Source of the DNA: Lysinibacillus pakistanensis
Lineage (GTDB): Bacteria; Bacillota; Bacilli; Bacillales_A; Planococcaceae
DNA length: 64,000 nt
Direction: 5' to 3'
Assembly (NCBI GenBank): GCA_001312325.1
Contig: BBDJ01000025.1
Coordinates: forward strand, 12,302 to 76,301
A program made the translations under genes and the position numbers. The notes below the pieces were generated by a model that saw only the letters and a list, made by a program, of their open reading frames with translations, searched no databases and was not told the DNA's origin. How positions within the stretch are numbered: position 1 is the first letter of the stretch; each line of letters begins with the position of its first letter. Below are positions 9,613 through 19,340 of the stretch, one piece after another.

Positions 9613-11183
9613 ATGTCTATAGCAAACAGCCTACTTTCCCATATTTTTTATCAGCCTATACAAATAATTTATTTAGAAGATATGCTAGATACCTATAAAC
9701 ATTCATCTCCATTACCATGTATCATTATCGTTTATGATGGTAGTGTTAGCTATACTCTTCAAAATCAGCAAATTGAGCTTCACGCTAGAACCATAATGTT
9801 TTGGGATCATATCAGTAATTTTCATATTCCCAATAATAGCAATGTGAATGGAATAGTCATCGAGTATCGCCCGTTTGGAGTAAGAGAATCCAACTTATTT
9901 CAAGAAATCTCCATGATTCAAGACTGTTCCTATAAGATTATGAGTCTGGCATTGGAAATAGAGAAGGAAGAAAAGGCTATTAAAAAAACGCACCCATTCC
10001 GCCTACAGAAGTTATTCGCTGACTTGTTAGAGACGATTTATACCGAATTAAATGAATCTATACAGCAAAAAGAAGAATCATGGATTGAAATAGCACTAGC
10101 ATATATTCATTTACATTTTCAGGAAGAATTGACGCGTGAACAAATGGCGAAAAAGGCTCAGGTGAGTCCAGAACATTTTTCGCGCACATTTCTTAAGCAT
10201 ACCGGTTATCCATTTACTAAATACTTAACTTTACTAAGAGTCCGTGAATCCCAAAAAAAGCTATTGATTGAAATGCCAAAATTGGATGACCTTGCGCGAG
10301 ATGTTGGCTATCGAGAAGGTACCTATTTAAGTAGGAAATTTAAACAGCTCGTTGGTGTATCGCCTTCAGTTTATAATCAAAAATCGAAACGTGTTGTTGC
10401 CCTGAACACAAATCATACAGCATGTTTATTAGCTCTTGGGATTATGCCTGAATTAGGTGTATTTTCACCATATATTGAGAGCTTAAAGCCTGTTCCTCCT
10501 GTACATAAGCTAAAAGGTTATGAGTATGATGCTGCCACAATTTATGCAGAAATTATAGCAGCATGTCCAGACGTCATTATTAACTATACTGGTGAAAGAG
10601 AGAGAAAAGCATTCCTTTCGTTGGCACCTGTATTCGAGCTTCCGTGTATGCAGTTTAGCTGGCGAGAACAATTTCGCCTTATCGCAAGCATTGTTGATAA
10701 ACAGGATTTAGTTGAAGAATGGCTTTATCAATATAATGAACAGATAGCGGACTATAATCATATCCTTGATCGACGGATTGGTCAAAGAGGTACTGCAATT
10801 GTCTGGGAGATAGGTAGCCATGCAGCCTATTGTCTAGATAGTAGCTATGGTAGGGGGAGTCAAATATTATATGATGATTTAGGATTTAGTCGACCGAATT
10901 CGATTGTTGGACAAAGTATTAGGGAATCTGGTTTTTTTTCCAGCAGAAATAGAAGAGCTTGTTTATTTTCCAGCAGATCATATTTTTATCACGGCTACTC
11001 CTAAGCAAGACTTTGAGAAAAAAACGTCTTATGCAGTTGCTACACTCAGAACAATGGTGGTCTATGGAGGCTGTACGCAGGAAACAAGTGTATTTTATCA
11101 ATCAGTATGAGTTATTTTATGGATATGACCCATTGTCAACAGCCGCTCAGCTGAAAGAATTGATGAGAGTATTGACATCATAA
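9613..11183 (+). CDS. AraC/Btr-type regulator with siderophore-binding domain 3 (frame broken)
   Basis: The restored protein has 522 residues, close to Bacillus Btr. A cupin-like N-terminus occupies residues 1-155, then an AraC pair (MAKKAQVSPEHFSRTFLKH, LARDVGYREGTYLSRKFKQL), then an FhuD-type domain (CLLALGIMPELG, CPDVIINYTGER, ending SMEAVRRKQVYFINQ and YGYDPLSTAAQLKELM). Breaks are eight T at 10932-10939 and seven A at 11028-11034. ATG 9613 has AGGAGG upstream. It probably activates the binding protein gene directly downstream (11285). Both have Fur boxes, so it should act only under iron limitation and with its siderophore bound. Confidence 0.82.
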
Positions 11184-11245
11184 AAGTACATGGAAATAGA
11201 TCACTTTCATGCATGGACATTTATAGTATACTCTTCTACAATAAA

Positions 11246-11260
11246 TGAGAATAGTTATCA
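11246..11260 (+). promoter_or_regulatory. Fur-box-like operator for binding protein 3
   Basis: TGAGAATAGTTATCA is a 13/15 match to the Fur consensus, 25 bases before the TTG start. Confidence 0.75.
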
Positions 11261-11284
11261 TTTACGTTGTATGGAGGGATAATA

Positions 11285-12220
11285 TTGCTTTTACAAAGAA
11301 GAAAAATCATTGCTTCACTTTTTGTTGGATTACTGCTTCTGTTAACGGCTTGTGGAAATACGACAACCTCAGCCACTAAAGAGAGTGAATCAGCAGATAC
11401 AAAAAAAGGTACAAACTATGAATGGAGAAATTGAAATTCCCATAAACCCGAAGCGTATCGTTGCTGAAGAATATATTGCTACTTTAATCGTGTTAAATGA
11501 AAAGCCTATTGGTGCACCTGGATTAACACTTGAAAATTATTATTTAAAGGATGCTTTAAAAGGGGTTACGAGCATTGGCACCTATGGGAAGCCATCCACA
11601 GAAAAAAATTATAGGCTTAAAACCAGATTTAATCATTACAGGCAATGGAGATAATTATGAGGCGTTAAGTAAAATTGCTCCAACCGTTGTGATTCCTTAT
11701 GGTGAATTAAAAAATGCACATGAAGAACTTACATACTTTGGTCAATTACTAGGCAAGGAGCAGGAAGCAAAGGAATGGCTAGCACAGTATGATCAAAAAA
11801 TTGCTGATGCTAAAGCACAGGTGGATGCGATAATACCAGCGGATGTAAGCTTTTCAATTATTGAAGATGCGGGCAAAAAACTGTATGTTTATGGTGATAA
11901 CTTTGGTCGTGGTGGACAGCCAGTTTATCAGGCACTCGGACGAAAGCCACCTGCAAAATTTGCCGATGAAATTATGGAAAAGCAGTGGGCAGAGATTTCA
12001 GAGGAGATGCTAACAGAATACGCAGGTGATTATATTATTTTGACAGCCGATACTCGAACGCTTGAGGATTTCAAGAAAGATCCAATTTGGAGTAGCTTAC
12101 CAGCAGTAAAAAAATGATCACCTTTATATCTGGCCAGAGGAACGTTCATGGTATTACGATCCAACTGCTGTCCTTGCTCAGGTTGAAGAATTAACCAAAT
12201 GGCTTACAAGTAAAAAGTAA
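11285..12220 (+). CDS. Iron-siderophore-binding lipoprotein 3 (frame broken)
   Basis: The best start is TTG 11285 (GGAGGG ten bases before), because the frame then runs through the signal RRKIIASLFVGLLLLL to the lipobox LTAC. The restored length is 310 residues. FhuD-type segments are NPKRIVAEEY, KPDLIITGNGDN, YVYGDNFGRGGQPVYQALG, AEISEEMLTEYAGDYIIL and a final AVKNDHLYIW. Breaks are seven-A runs at 11401-11407, 11582-11588 and 12108-12114; each must be six. GDNFGRGGQ is also seen in bacillibactin/schizokinen-type binding proteins such as FeuA or YfiY, but assignment to one ligand is not justified. Confidence 0.85.
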
Positions 12221-12229
12221 GAAAGTGCT

Positions 12230-12261
12230 ACTTCCTTGTTTATAAAACAGGGAAGTATTTT
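12230..12261 (+). terminator. Terminator after binding protein 3
   Basis: ACTTCCTTGTT pairs with AACAGGGAAGT around a five-base loop and is followed by ATTTTG, ten bases after the stop. Confidence 0.75.
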
Positions 12262-12269
12262 GCATATCA

Positions 12270-12600
12270 TGAATAGGTGGTATCTTCGTATTTTAAAAAA
12301 ACAATGGTTTAACCCATCCTCTCATCACGAATGGGAATTAGGCTTTAACGGAGAGCCTTATTTTGTCATTTGATCAGTTGCCTGTACATAGGCTTCGTAC
12401 AAGTTGTTATTTCATGCTCTCTCAGGCATTGTGGGTAATTGAAGAAACTAGCAAAAAGTAAAAAGTTAATGCATAAACAAATAAATGACTATGATGAGGT
12501 TCCTAGTCTTCAGATTTTAATGGAATGAGCAGGATCATAATGAATGGAAGCAATAGTTACTTGATGACGAATAAAATTCATCAACATGTCCTTTTAACAC
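12270..12600 (+). pseudogene. Degraded YqcI/YcgG family gene
   Basis: Three short pieces in different frames line up with one family. MNRWYLRILKKQW then NPSSHHEWELGFNGEPYFV (12270-12370), next LPVHRLRTSCYFM and ALWVIEETSK (12377-12462), and then traces near 12480-12570 (YDEVPSLQILM, NEWKQ, LLDDE). SHHEWEL-FNG and HRLR-S are, from memory, hallmarks of YqcI/YcgG (GntA-like) proteins. Several shifts and stops, not in A/T runs, and a missing start region indicate real decay rather than base-call error. Confidence 0.5.
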
Positions 12601-12607
12601 AAAAATG

Positions 12608-12640
12608 AAAAGCAGACCCAAAAACGAGTCTGCTTTTTTT
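12608..12640. terminator. Bidirectional terminator
   Basis: AAAGCAGACC and GAGTCTGCTTTTTTT form a hairpin with A-rich and T-rich flanks. It serves the minus-strand serine hydrolase and may also stop plus-strand transcription. Confidence 0.75.
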
Positions 12641-12676
12641 CAATTTGGATGATCCAAAAGCCTCTTAGTAGGCTAA

Positions 12677-13707
12677 TTAAAAATGTTTACTGACTTTTGT
12701 GATTAACTGGGCGGCTACATTATGACCTACAATTTGATTAACCGTTCCTGTAAAATAAAGATCCTTTTTCGGTAAATAAAACGCAAATGCCCCAGATTGT
12801 CCCCAATGACCGATTAATCCATCTTTAAAGGAAAAAAAGAGAGATCGGCTGTTTTGCTATGCCTATTCCATAATAAAATTGTCCAGGAACAAAGAGGAAA
12901 TTAAAGCTATTTAATAATTCATTAAAATCACTTTTCGGAAAAAGTTTACCGTTAAAGAATGCTCTTACAAAAATCATTGATTCCTTAGCTGTAGAGATAA
13001 TACCTCCCTCTGCAGGTATAGAAGACATGTATTGAGGAACATGGAGTTGCTTGGATTTGTAATTTAGTGGCAGGGGTTTTAAATCATTGCTATCCTCATA
13101 AACATAGGTATGCTTAAGATTTAATTCATCAAAAATAAATTCCTTAAATACTTCCTGAATTGATTTTCCTGTAATCGTTTTAATAATTTCACCCAAAATC
13201 TGATAATTCGTATCAGAATAATGTGCCTTTCCTTTTTGTCCAGGCTTAAATTTTGGTTTCATTTGTTTCACAGAATGAATTGTTTTATCAAAAGGCCAGG
13301 ATTGATCCTTGCCATTTACTAATTCTAAAAAAAACCTCAGAAGTAAAATAGTCTGGAATTCCTGAAGTATTAGACATCAAATGTTTGATTGTAATATCAT
13401 TTGAATAGTCAATCTCTTTAAACACATGAATTCGACTTACTACATCTTTAGAAAGATATTTTGAGATTTTATCATCTAAATTTATCTTATTTTCTGCCCT
13501 TAGCCTCAAGATGCTTGCTGTAATATATAATTTCGTGACACTTGCAAGAAAATATGGGTGATCATCCTCCATATTGCCTGCACTAGACACTTGAGAAAAT
13601 GAGTTATCCCCTTTTTCTACACATAACACGACACTCACAATATTCTTTTTTTTAACTGCCTGAGCGACTAGCTCATCCAATGTCGATTGATTGATAGCAT
13701 TGTTCAT
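12677..13707 (-). CDS. Serine hydrolase, beta-lactamase/PBP4* family (frame broken)
   Basis: The restored length is 342 residues. The acylation motif SVTK (in LASVTKLYITA, near residue 50) and the second motif YSD in HYSDTNYQILGEII are those of class C beta-lactamase-like hydrolases; the usual third residue N is D here. No signal peptide is evident, so it may be cytoplasmic, an esterase or a peptidase rather than an antibiotic-degrading enzyme. Breaks are eight A at 13326-13333 and seven A at 12832-12838; the corrected tail reads GHWGQSGAFAFYLPKKDLYF, the normal C-terminal strand containing an HxG-type motif. No Fur box is seen, so it is probably unrelated to the iron genes around it. Confidence 0.8.
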
Positions 13708-13841
13708 TGTAAAAGGCTCCTTTCTAAAAGTTTCTTTTACACACTATCTACATATACGCTTTACTCCATGAGATGTTTCATCTGAATAATTACAATGACA
13801 TTTATTCATTAAATAAACAATTAGGTTTCATTGTTGATTGT

Positions 13842-14287
13842 TTATCTTCATTCAGCAAATGTATTTTGTATCGAAAGCATAGAGGCAGCAACAGATACAG
13901 AAGTCTCCTATCTCTATATGTGGTGAGATGAATGTGAATTTAAGCTTCTTTTCAGCGGGTGTCCAAACATCCACTGGAATAGAGGAACTCAGTTTAAGAA
14001 CGCCACGTCCTGTTGCAATTTATCTATGCGAAAGCGAAGCGACAGCAACACGGTTTTATCTGTGCGAAAGCGAAGCGACAGCAACACGGTTTTATCTGTG
14101 CGAAAGCGAAGCGACAGCAACACGGTTTTATCTGTGCGAAAGCGAAGCGACAGCAACACGGTTTTATCTGTGCGAAAGCGAAGCGACAGCAACACGGTTT
14201 TATCTGTGCGAAAGCGAAGCGACAGCAACAAATGTTTTCTGTAGCGAAAGCAAAGCGACAGCAACAATTACGCCAAGGCGAAATTGA
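13842..14287 (+). repeat. Dispersed repeat family, copy 1 (with expanded tandem array)
   Basis: It shares TCATTCAGCAAATG, GCAGATACAGAAG-type sequence, GAGATGAATG, the CTTTTCAG-GGGTG hairpin (13953-13976) and the end CGCCAAGGCGAAATTGA with copies at 38964 and 46379. It fills the gap between the serine hydrolase and the MFS gene. Reading frames over it are by-products of its repeats. Confidence 0.75.
14028..14266 (+). repeat. 36-bp tandem repeat array, seven units
   Basis: A 23-bp core beginning GCGAAAGCGAAGCGACAGC recurs at 14028, 14064, 14100, 14136, 14172, 14208 and 14244, an exact 36-bp period. The first six cores are identical; the seventh has one change. Spacers CGGTTTTATCTGT are identical between units 1 and 6. 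Because 36 is a multiple of three and the unit has no stop, all three plus frames and one minus frame stay open, giving spurious repetitive proteins. Confidence 0.92.
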
Positions 14288-14320
14288 TTGACAACGACAA
14301 AATAAAGATGAAAAAAGATA

Positions 14321-14366
14321 AAAGCTGCTTATTAGTTTTTTAATTACTAGAAAGGCAGCTTTTTTT
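14321..14366. terminator. Terminator of MFS transporter 2
   Basis: AAAGCTGC pairs with GCAGCTTTT, with A-rich sequence to the left and T-rich to the right, so it can act in both directions. It lies about 80 bases after the minus-strand MFS stop. Confidence 0.7.
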
Positions 14367-14442
14367 GAATAAAAATGATGAAATAATTATACAAGAGATG
14401 CTTTGTTATCACTTGTCTCTTTCTTTGCAGTATGGTCAATGA

Positions 14443-15611
14443 CTAAGCCTTATGTGAGGAATATACAAATATAATTAGTAGGAGACTGATTGTAATGCAA
14501 ATCCAATAAGGTGTATCTGGATGTATACGATATAACTCTGTCCCAACAATTGGTGCAACTAATGAACCTATTCCAGTAGCAACTGCTGTTAAACCGCCAG
14601 CCGCACCCTGATTTTCCTTTCCGGCTGCCAGGGAAATGCCAGCTGTATAACCTGACATTAGAAAACCTCCACCAATGCCAAACAGCATAAAGGCAATAAC
14701 AAATCCAGCTAAATGATTCCACTCGATTAATAGGACAAACCCAAGTAGAAGTATAGGCAAACCGATACGGACCAGTCTACGTGGTGAATACTGTCGTTTT
14801 TGAATAATAGTTATTTGCACAAGCGCCATCATTAAACCAACGGCAAACATACCAATACCTACCCAGATTGCTGTTTCCTTAGAATCTAATGAAAATCGAT
14901 CCTGTATAAAAAAATCCAGATGTTACTTGAAGCATAACAATCATTGACATAACACTCGTAGCAATAAGTAGATAGGAACGAAGACCACTAGTTGTTAATT
15001 TAATCTTATTGCGTTTATTGGCTACTACGGTCGGCTCTGCTTTAGGAATGTGTATAGCTATCAAAATAACAGCGATTAATGCAAGAATAGCTGTGATAAT
15101 GACTGGGAAAATTAGATTAATTGTTGATAGAAGTGCTCCTAGGGCAGGGCCAATAATAAAGCCAATGCCTGTAGCTGCACCTATCATCGCCATACCTGCT
15201 GATCTTTCTTGCACAGAAGTGATATCTGCCATCAATGCTTGTGAGGATGATGAAATTGCTGGGAAAAAGAAGCCAAACATAATCCTCGAGCTAAGTAATA
15301 GGATGAACACGACATTGATTGGTAATAAATCCTTCATCCCCATCCATCCTAAAAAGGCGAAAAAGGCTAAACTAAATGAGAAACCAACAAATCCAATCAC
15401 CATGACCTTTTTCCGACCTATTCGATCACTTTGTACTCCCCAGAAAGGAGCCGCTAGTAATAATACTAAGGCAGCGATAGAAATAACAATTCCAGCGTGT
15501 CTTTCCTGAAGTCCTATCTCTCGAATTAAAGGTGCAAGAATTGGGATAATAACCCCGAATCCGATATAACAAATAATCATTGATAAAAAAATTACTTTTT
15601 TTTGGTTGCAA
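14443..15611 (-). CDS. MFS transporter 2, drug/siderophore efflux type (frame broken)
   Basis: About 388 residues and twelve membrane segments after correction. MFS motif A is clear as WGVQSDRIGRKKVMVIG, and the fifth segment GAATGIGFIIGPALGALLS is motif C of drug/H+ antiporters. Breaks are seven A at 14898-14904 and, near the start, eight T at 15593-15600 or the neighbouring seven-base run. The strong AAGGAGG lies one base from ATG 15617 but seven from TTG 15611, so TTG is the more likely start. A Fur-box-like palindrome precedes it, which suggests efflux of a siderophore made by the cell; no biosynthesis genes are in the window. Confidence 0.8.
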
Positions 15612-15631
15612 GTCCATTCCTCCTTTATTGA

Positions 15632-15643
15632 TGATAATTATCA
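15632..15643. promoter_or_regulatory. Fur-box-like palindrome for MFS 2
   Basis: TGATAATTATCA is a perfect 12-bp palindrome inside TTGATGATAATTATCAA. It is shorter by one than the ideal spacing, and lies between the divergent MFS 2 and binding protein 4 genes. Confidence 0.65.
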
Positions 15644-15794
15644 ATTAAGGTAGTGGAGGTTGCCACTCTGTAAAGGATTTTCTTTAACGGTAAATGGATT
15701 TTTTTAACAACAGTTTTAACAAAAAAATCCGTCTACTAGTATAAATAATCCCGGAAATGGTAGAAAGAAAAAAATTTTTATATAAATTTAATAA

Positions 15795-15809
15795 TGATAT
15801 TGATTATCA
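15795..15809 (+). promoter_or_regulatory. Fur-box-like operator for binding protein 4
   Basis: TGATATTGATTATCA is a 7-1-7 repeat with two mismatches to the Fur consensus, 29 bases before the start. Confidence 0.75.
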
Positions 15810-15837
15810 TTTTCAATAATTGAGGAGGAATAAATAG

Positions 15838-16785
15838 ATGTGTAGATTGAAAAATTATAAATATATTTTTGCTTTTCTCTGTTTACTACTGATGGTGACA
15901 GGATGTGCTAAGAAAACAACAGGAGTAGATAGGAAAGGGGCTTCTAATTCTACAGTGGAACAGACTCAGTATCCAAAAATAATTCACCATTTAGAAGGCA
16001 GTACAACTATTGATAAAAAGCCCGAAAGAATTGCGACACCCTACATATCCTTTGTAGATTATTTAGCTGTTTTAGGTGTTTTTCCAATTGCTGGTCAAGG
16101 GATTGGTACTATTCAGAGAAATTTCCCTTACTTAAATGAGTTAATAAAAAATCATACAATTATAGATCTTGGTCAGGAAGTAGATATTGAAAAGGTACTT
16201 GCTGTTAAACCAGATTTGATTATTGCGGCAGATGATATGAGCGACAAATACGAACAATTATCTAAAATAGCTCCAACAGTGATTTTGCCACAAGCCGGCG
16301 ATTGGAGAGAAACATTAATGCAAATGGGTGAAATTGTTGGAGCTGAAGAAAAAGTAAGAAAAGTACTAGTAGATTTTGATGAAAAAACAGCTAGGTACAA
16401 ACAAGAACTTAGTAAGCATAGTAATGAAACTGTATTGTTTACAATGTACCAGGGGAAAGAAAATTTTGTCACATGGGATATAGAAAGATTTGAATCCTTT
16501 TATAATGGACTAGGATTAAAGCCAGTTCCAGAGGCTGAAAAAGGGGGAACCATAAGTCTAGAAGGTCTAGGTAAATTAAATCCCGATCATATTTTCGTTG
16601 TGAATAATTGGCAAACACCAATTGCAGGTGGTGTTGAAAAAGATTTGGAACATAACGCCGTTTGGTCAAGTTTAAACGCAGTTAAAAATAAGCAAGTTTA
16701 TTACTTAGATGATCCATCTTTACCTGGTCCATTAGCTCTAGCCAAAATAAAAGGAATTGAAGATATTTATAATGCATTAAAATAG
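15838..16785 (+). CDS. Iron-siderophore-binding lipoprotein 4 (intact)
   Basis: 315 residues in one frame. A signal with a hydrophobic core IFAFLCLLLMV ends at lipobox VTGC near residue 23. The mature part is FhuD-like: KPERIATPYISFVDYLAVLG, LAVKPDLIIAADDM, KIAPTVILP, LGKLNPDHIFVVNNW and NAVWSSLNAVKNKQVYYLDD. It is the only one of the four siderophore-binding proteins without a frame break. ATG 15838 has TGAGGAGG upstream. It is divergent from MFS 2 and convergent with AraC regulator 5, so the three probably form one uptake and export unit for a single chelate. Confidence 0.9.
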   Translation: MCRLKNYKYIFAFLCLLLMVTGCAKKTTGVDRKGASNSTVEQTQYPKIIHHLEGSTTIDKKPERIATPYISFVDYLAVLGVFPIAGQGIGTIQRNFPYLNELIKNHTIIDLGQEVDIEKVLAVKPDLIIAADDMSDKYEQLSKIAPTVILPQAGDWRETLMQMGEIVGAEEKVRKVLVDFDEKTARYKQELSKHSNETVLFTMYQGKENFVTWDIERFESFYNGLGLKPVPEAEKGGTISLEGLGKLNPDHIFVVNNWQTPIAGGVEKDLEHNAVWSSLNAVKNKQVYYLDDPSLPGPLALAKIKGIEDIYNALK

Positions 16786-16798
16786 GACAATGTAAAAA

Positions 16799-16833
16799 TC
16801 TCTCAATGATTGAAAAATCTTGAGAGAATTTTT
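16799..16833. terminator. Terminator between binding protein 4 and AraC regulator
   Basis: TCTCTCAA pairs with TTGAGAGA and is followed by ATTTTT. It lies 13 bases after the binding protein stop, between convergent genes. Confidence 0.78.
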
Positions 16834-16848
16834 AAGAATGATTATTTT

Positions 16849-17798
16849 TTATTTTTTTAATATTTCACTAGGGTTATAACCAAATGTTTTACGAAATAAT
16901 GTAGCAAAATGACTTAAATTTTGATACCCAACCATTAGTGCTGTTTCACTGACATTAGCTTTTCCTTGCTCTAAAATATTTCGTGCTTCAAGCATCCGCA
17001 AATTTCTAACATAGCCGAAGACCGTTGTACCAAATAATTCTTTAAACCCGTATTTTAATTTGTAGTCATTTAAACCAATCTTTTTCGAAAGTGCTAAAAT
17101 GCTAGGAGGATATCTCCAGCAATTATTTAAAATCTCTTTTGCATGATAGAGAGCATGAATATCACTTTCATTAAGCTTCGTGGCGGCTTTCTTCTTTTTC
17201 TCTTCAAGCTCTATGCCATTTAAATGAAGGGTTAACAATTCAAGTGCTTTCCCTTCTATATAAAGCTGTTTCAGCATGCCTGTATAAGGACAATTCTTTA
17301 TTTGTTCGATTAGTCGATGAATGTAAGAGGGATTGAATATTTGCTGACAAAAAAAACGATTGCTCAAAAAGGTGTTTATTTTCTGCGATTAATTGTTTGA
17401 AGTGTCTTAAATCTATACGTAATTCCATCATGACTACTTTTTCCTTTGGCGTCAGCTCTGAATATATTTTGGTGTTTTGAACAAATAGAAAATTGGAGGT
17501 GTTGGCTGCTAAGCTAAATTCTTTTCCATTTGTTGCCCAAAATCCATCACCAGATAGTGGATAGAACAATTCAAGATGAGGATAACGAACGTTACAGCTT
17601 AAAGATAGGGGCTCATTCGTTTGAGCTTGAAACCAATTCATTTCCATACCTACTCTTAAAAGCTGTCTTTCAATATTACCTGAGCCATTATGGATAGGTA
17701 AACTATAGGTTTTTTTGATTGGATGGCATGATCAACTGTCTGCATTCAATTTCGCTATAGAGTGAGTCTAGATCATTTGTATCGATGTTTAAATTCAA
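16849..17798 (-). CDS. PchR-like AraC transcriptional regulator 2 (frame broken)
   Basis: The restored length is 315 residues. The C-terminal HTH pair reads LSKKIGLNDYKLKYGFKELFG with GTTVFGYV, then ALMVGYQNLSHFATLFRKTFGYNP. It is a paralogue of the regulator at 8306-9317. The N-terminal part is a cupin-like sensor. Breaks are eight A at 17349-17356 and seven T at 17710-17716. After the second correction the frame extends to TTG 17798, ten bases after AAGGAG; the ATG at 17647 would lose about 50 residues of conserved-looking sequence. A Fur box lies upstream. By analogy with PchR it would activate uptake genes when bound to ferri-siderophore. Confidence 0.8.
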
Positions 17799-17861
17799 TT
17801 CTTAAACGCTCCTTAAGTAATAAGATATAGTAAAAAAATTTCTTATTATATCCACTATAAA

Positions 17862-17876
17862 TGAGAATTGTTTTCA
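17862..17876 (-). promoter_or_regulatory. Fur-box-like operator for AraC regulator 2
   Basis: TGAGAATTGTTTTCA is a 12/15 match to the Fur consensus, 64 bases before the TTG start. Confidence 0.6.
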
Positions 17877-17915
17877 GTGCAAATAAGGATGGTATAACTT
17901 ATAGAAACAAAAAGA

Positions 17916-17939
17916 AAAAGGGGAATGAGTACCCCTTTT
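17916..17939 (-). terminator. Terminator of the feo operon
   Basis: AAAAGGGG and CCCCTTTT form a stem around AATGAGTA immediately after the FeoB membrane-part stop. Confidence 0.75.
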
Positions 17940-17940
17940 A

Positions 17941-19340
17941 TCATACCCAGCCAAATGCTCGAGCAATCGTTGCTGTTAGCCATGTTACCCCGATAGCGAT
18001 AGCCGTTGGAATTAAAAATGACATAAATGTCCATTTTGGACTCTTAGTTTCTTTATAAATATTCACCAAAGTGGTTCCACATGGGAAGTGTAGGAGAGAG
18101 AAAAGCATCATATTTAAAGCTGTCAGCCACGTCCAGCCTTGGTCGATAAACACTTGCTTAAGCTTCGATAAATCCTCAATTTCAAGCATAGCCCCCTGAG
18201 ATAAATAAGCCATGATGAGGATAGGAATAACAATTTCATTAGCAGGAAGTCCCAGAATAAAGGCAGCCATAATAAAGCCATCCATGCCTAAAGCCTGACC
18301 AAATGGATCTAAAAAAATTCACAAAGTGCATTAAAATACTTGTATCGCCAATGTATATATTAGCGCAGATCCAAGTCAAAATAGATGCAGGTGCTGCAAC
18401 GATTACCGCTCTTTTTAAAACATTCCATGCTTTATCGATACTTGCTCGCAAAATTGTATTCCAAAACTTTGGTTTTCGGAATGGTGGTAGCTCTAGCGTG
18501 TAATGAGTAGGAACACCCTTTAAAGCTGTTTTAGATAGTCCCCAGGATACCGTTAATGTTACGACTACACCTAGCAAAACAAATCCTATTAAAATGGCTG
18601 CTGTCATAAATGTACCAGCTGCTCCTGTAAACCCAGTTACCATAAAGAGCGAGGCTAATAAAATAAGCGTTGGCCATCTCCCGTTACAAGGAACAAAATT
18701 ATTGGTTAAAATCGCTAACATTCGTTCACGAGGGGATTCTATAATTCTAGTAGATAGAATAGCTGCCGCATTACAGCCAAAGCCCATAGCCATTGTTAAA
18801 GATTGCTTTCCATGACCACCTGCTCGTTTAAATAAACGGTCCATGTTAAATGCAACGCGAGGTAAATAGCCGTAGTTTTCTAGTAATGCAAAGATAGGGA
18901 AGAAGATAGCCATTGGTGGCAGCATCACACTAATCACCCAGCCAGTTCCTCTAAATAGCCCAAGCACTAAAATACCATGGAGCCACTCAGGCGCATGCAT
19001 TGCTTCAAAAAGGTATGTGAGCTTACTCTCCAGAAAGCCAAATAAGCTTGCTAGCATATCGGATGGAATATTTGCTCCAGCAATCGTAATATAAAAAAAT
19101 AGTCCCAAGCATGAGGAGCATAATTGGGAATCCCCAAATGCGAGATGTGAAAATTTCATCTAATTTATCAGATCTGTACAGAGCTGTATGCTGTTGGGAC
19201 ACTACCTTTTTACATAACGATTTACTTTTTGCATAAATATCGCTAACGATTTCATCTCGAATGTCCTTGTTCGAAACTTCTCTTACTTCAGCTAAAATTG
19301 CCTTTAAGGAGCTATGATTTAACACTGATCGGGACTCCAT
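17941..19340 (-). CDS. feoB: FeoB membrane half (split FeoB, Gate domains; frame broken)
   Basis: The restored 465-residue protein starts at ATG 19340 and holds the cytosolic spacer, then SDKLDEIFTSRIWGFPIMLLML, then the two nucleoside-recognition Gate domains (GLFRGTGWVISVMLPPMAIFF, MGFGCNAAAILSTRII, NNFVPCNGRWPTLILL). CNAAA and PCNGR are the paired cysteine-containing segments of the FeoB Fe(II) channel. Breaks are seven A at 18312-18318 and 19092-19098. It overlaps the separate G-domain gene by 29 bases. The break between the halves has no long run, and AGAGGTGAG lies eight bases before ATG 19340, so this split looks natural. Confidence 0.85.

Noticed and set aside
13842..14287. CRISPR array
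   Set aside because: Units are direct repeats without variable spacers, at a 36-bp period, and the spacers between cores are identical. No cas gene is near.
13928..14291. Repetitive reading frames of 72-119 residues on both strands
   Set aside because: All come from the 36-bp tandem array with no stops. No start site with a ribosome site is convincing, and the same sequence is open in several frames.
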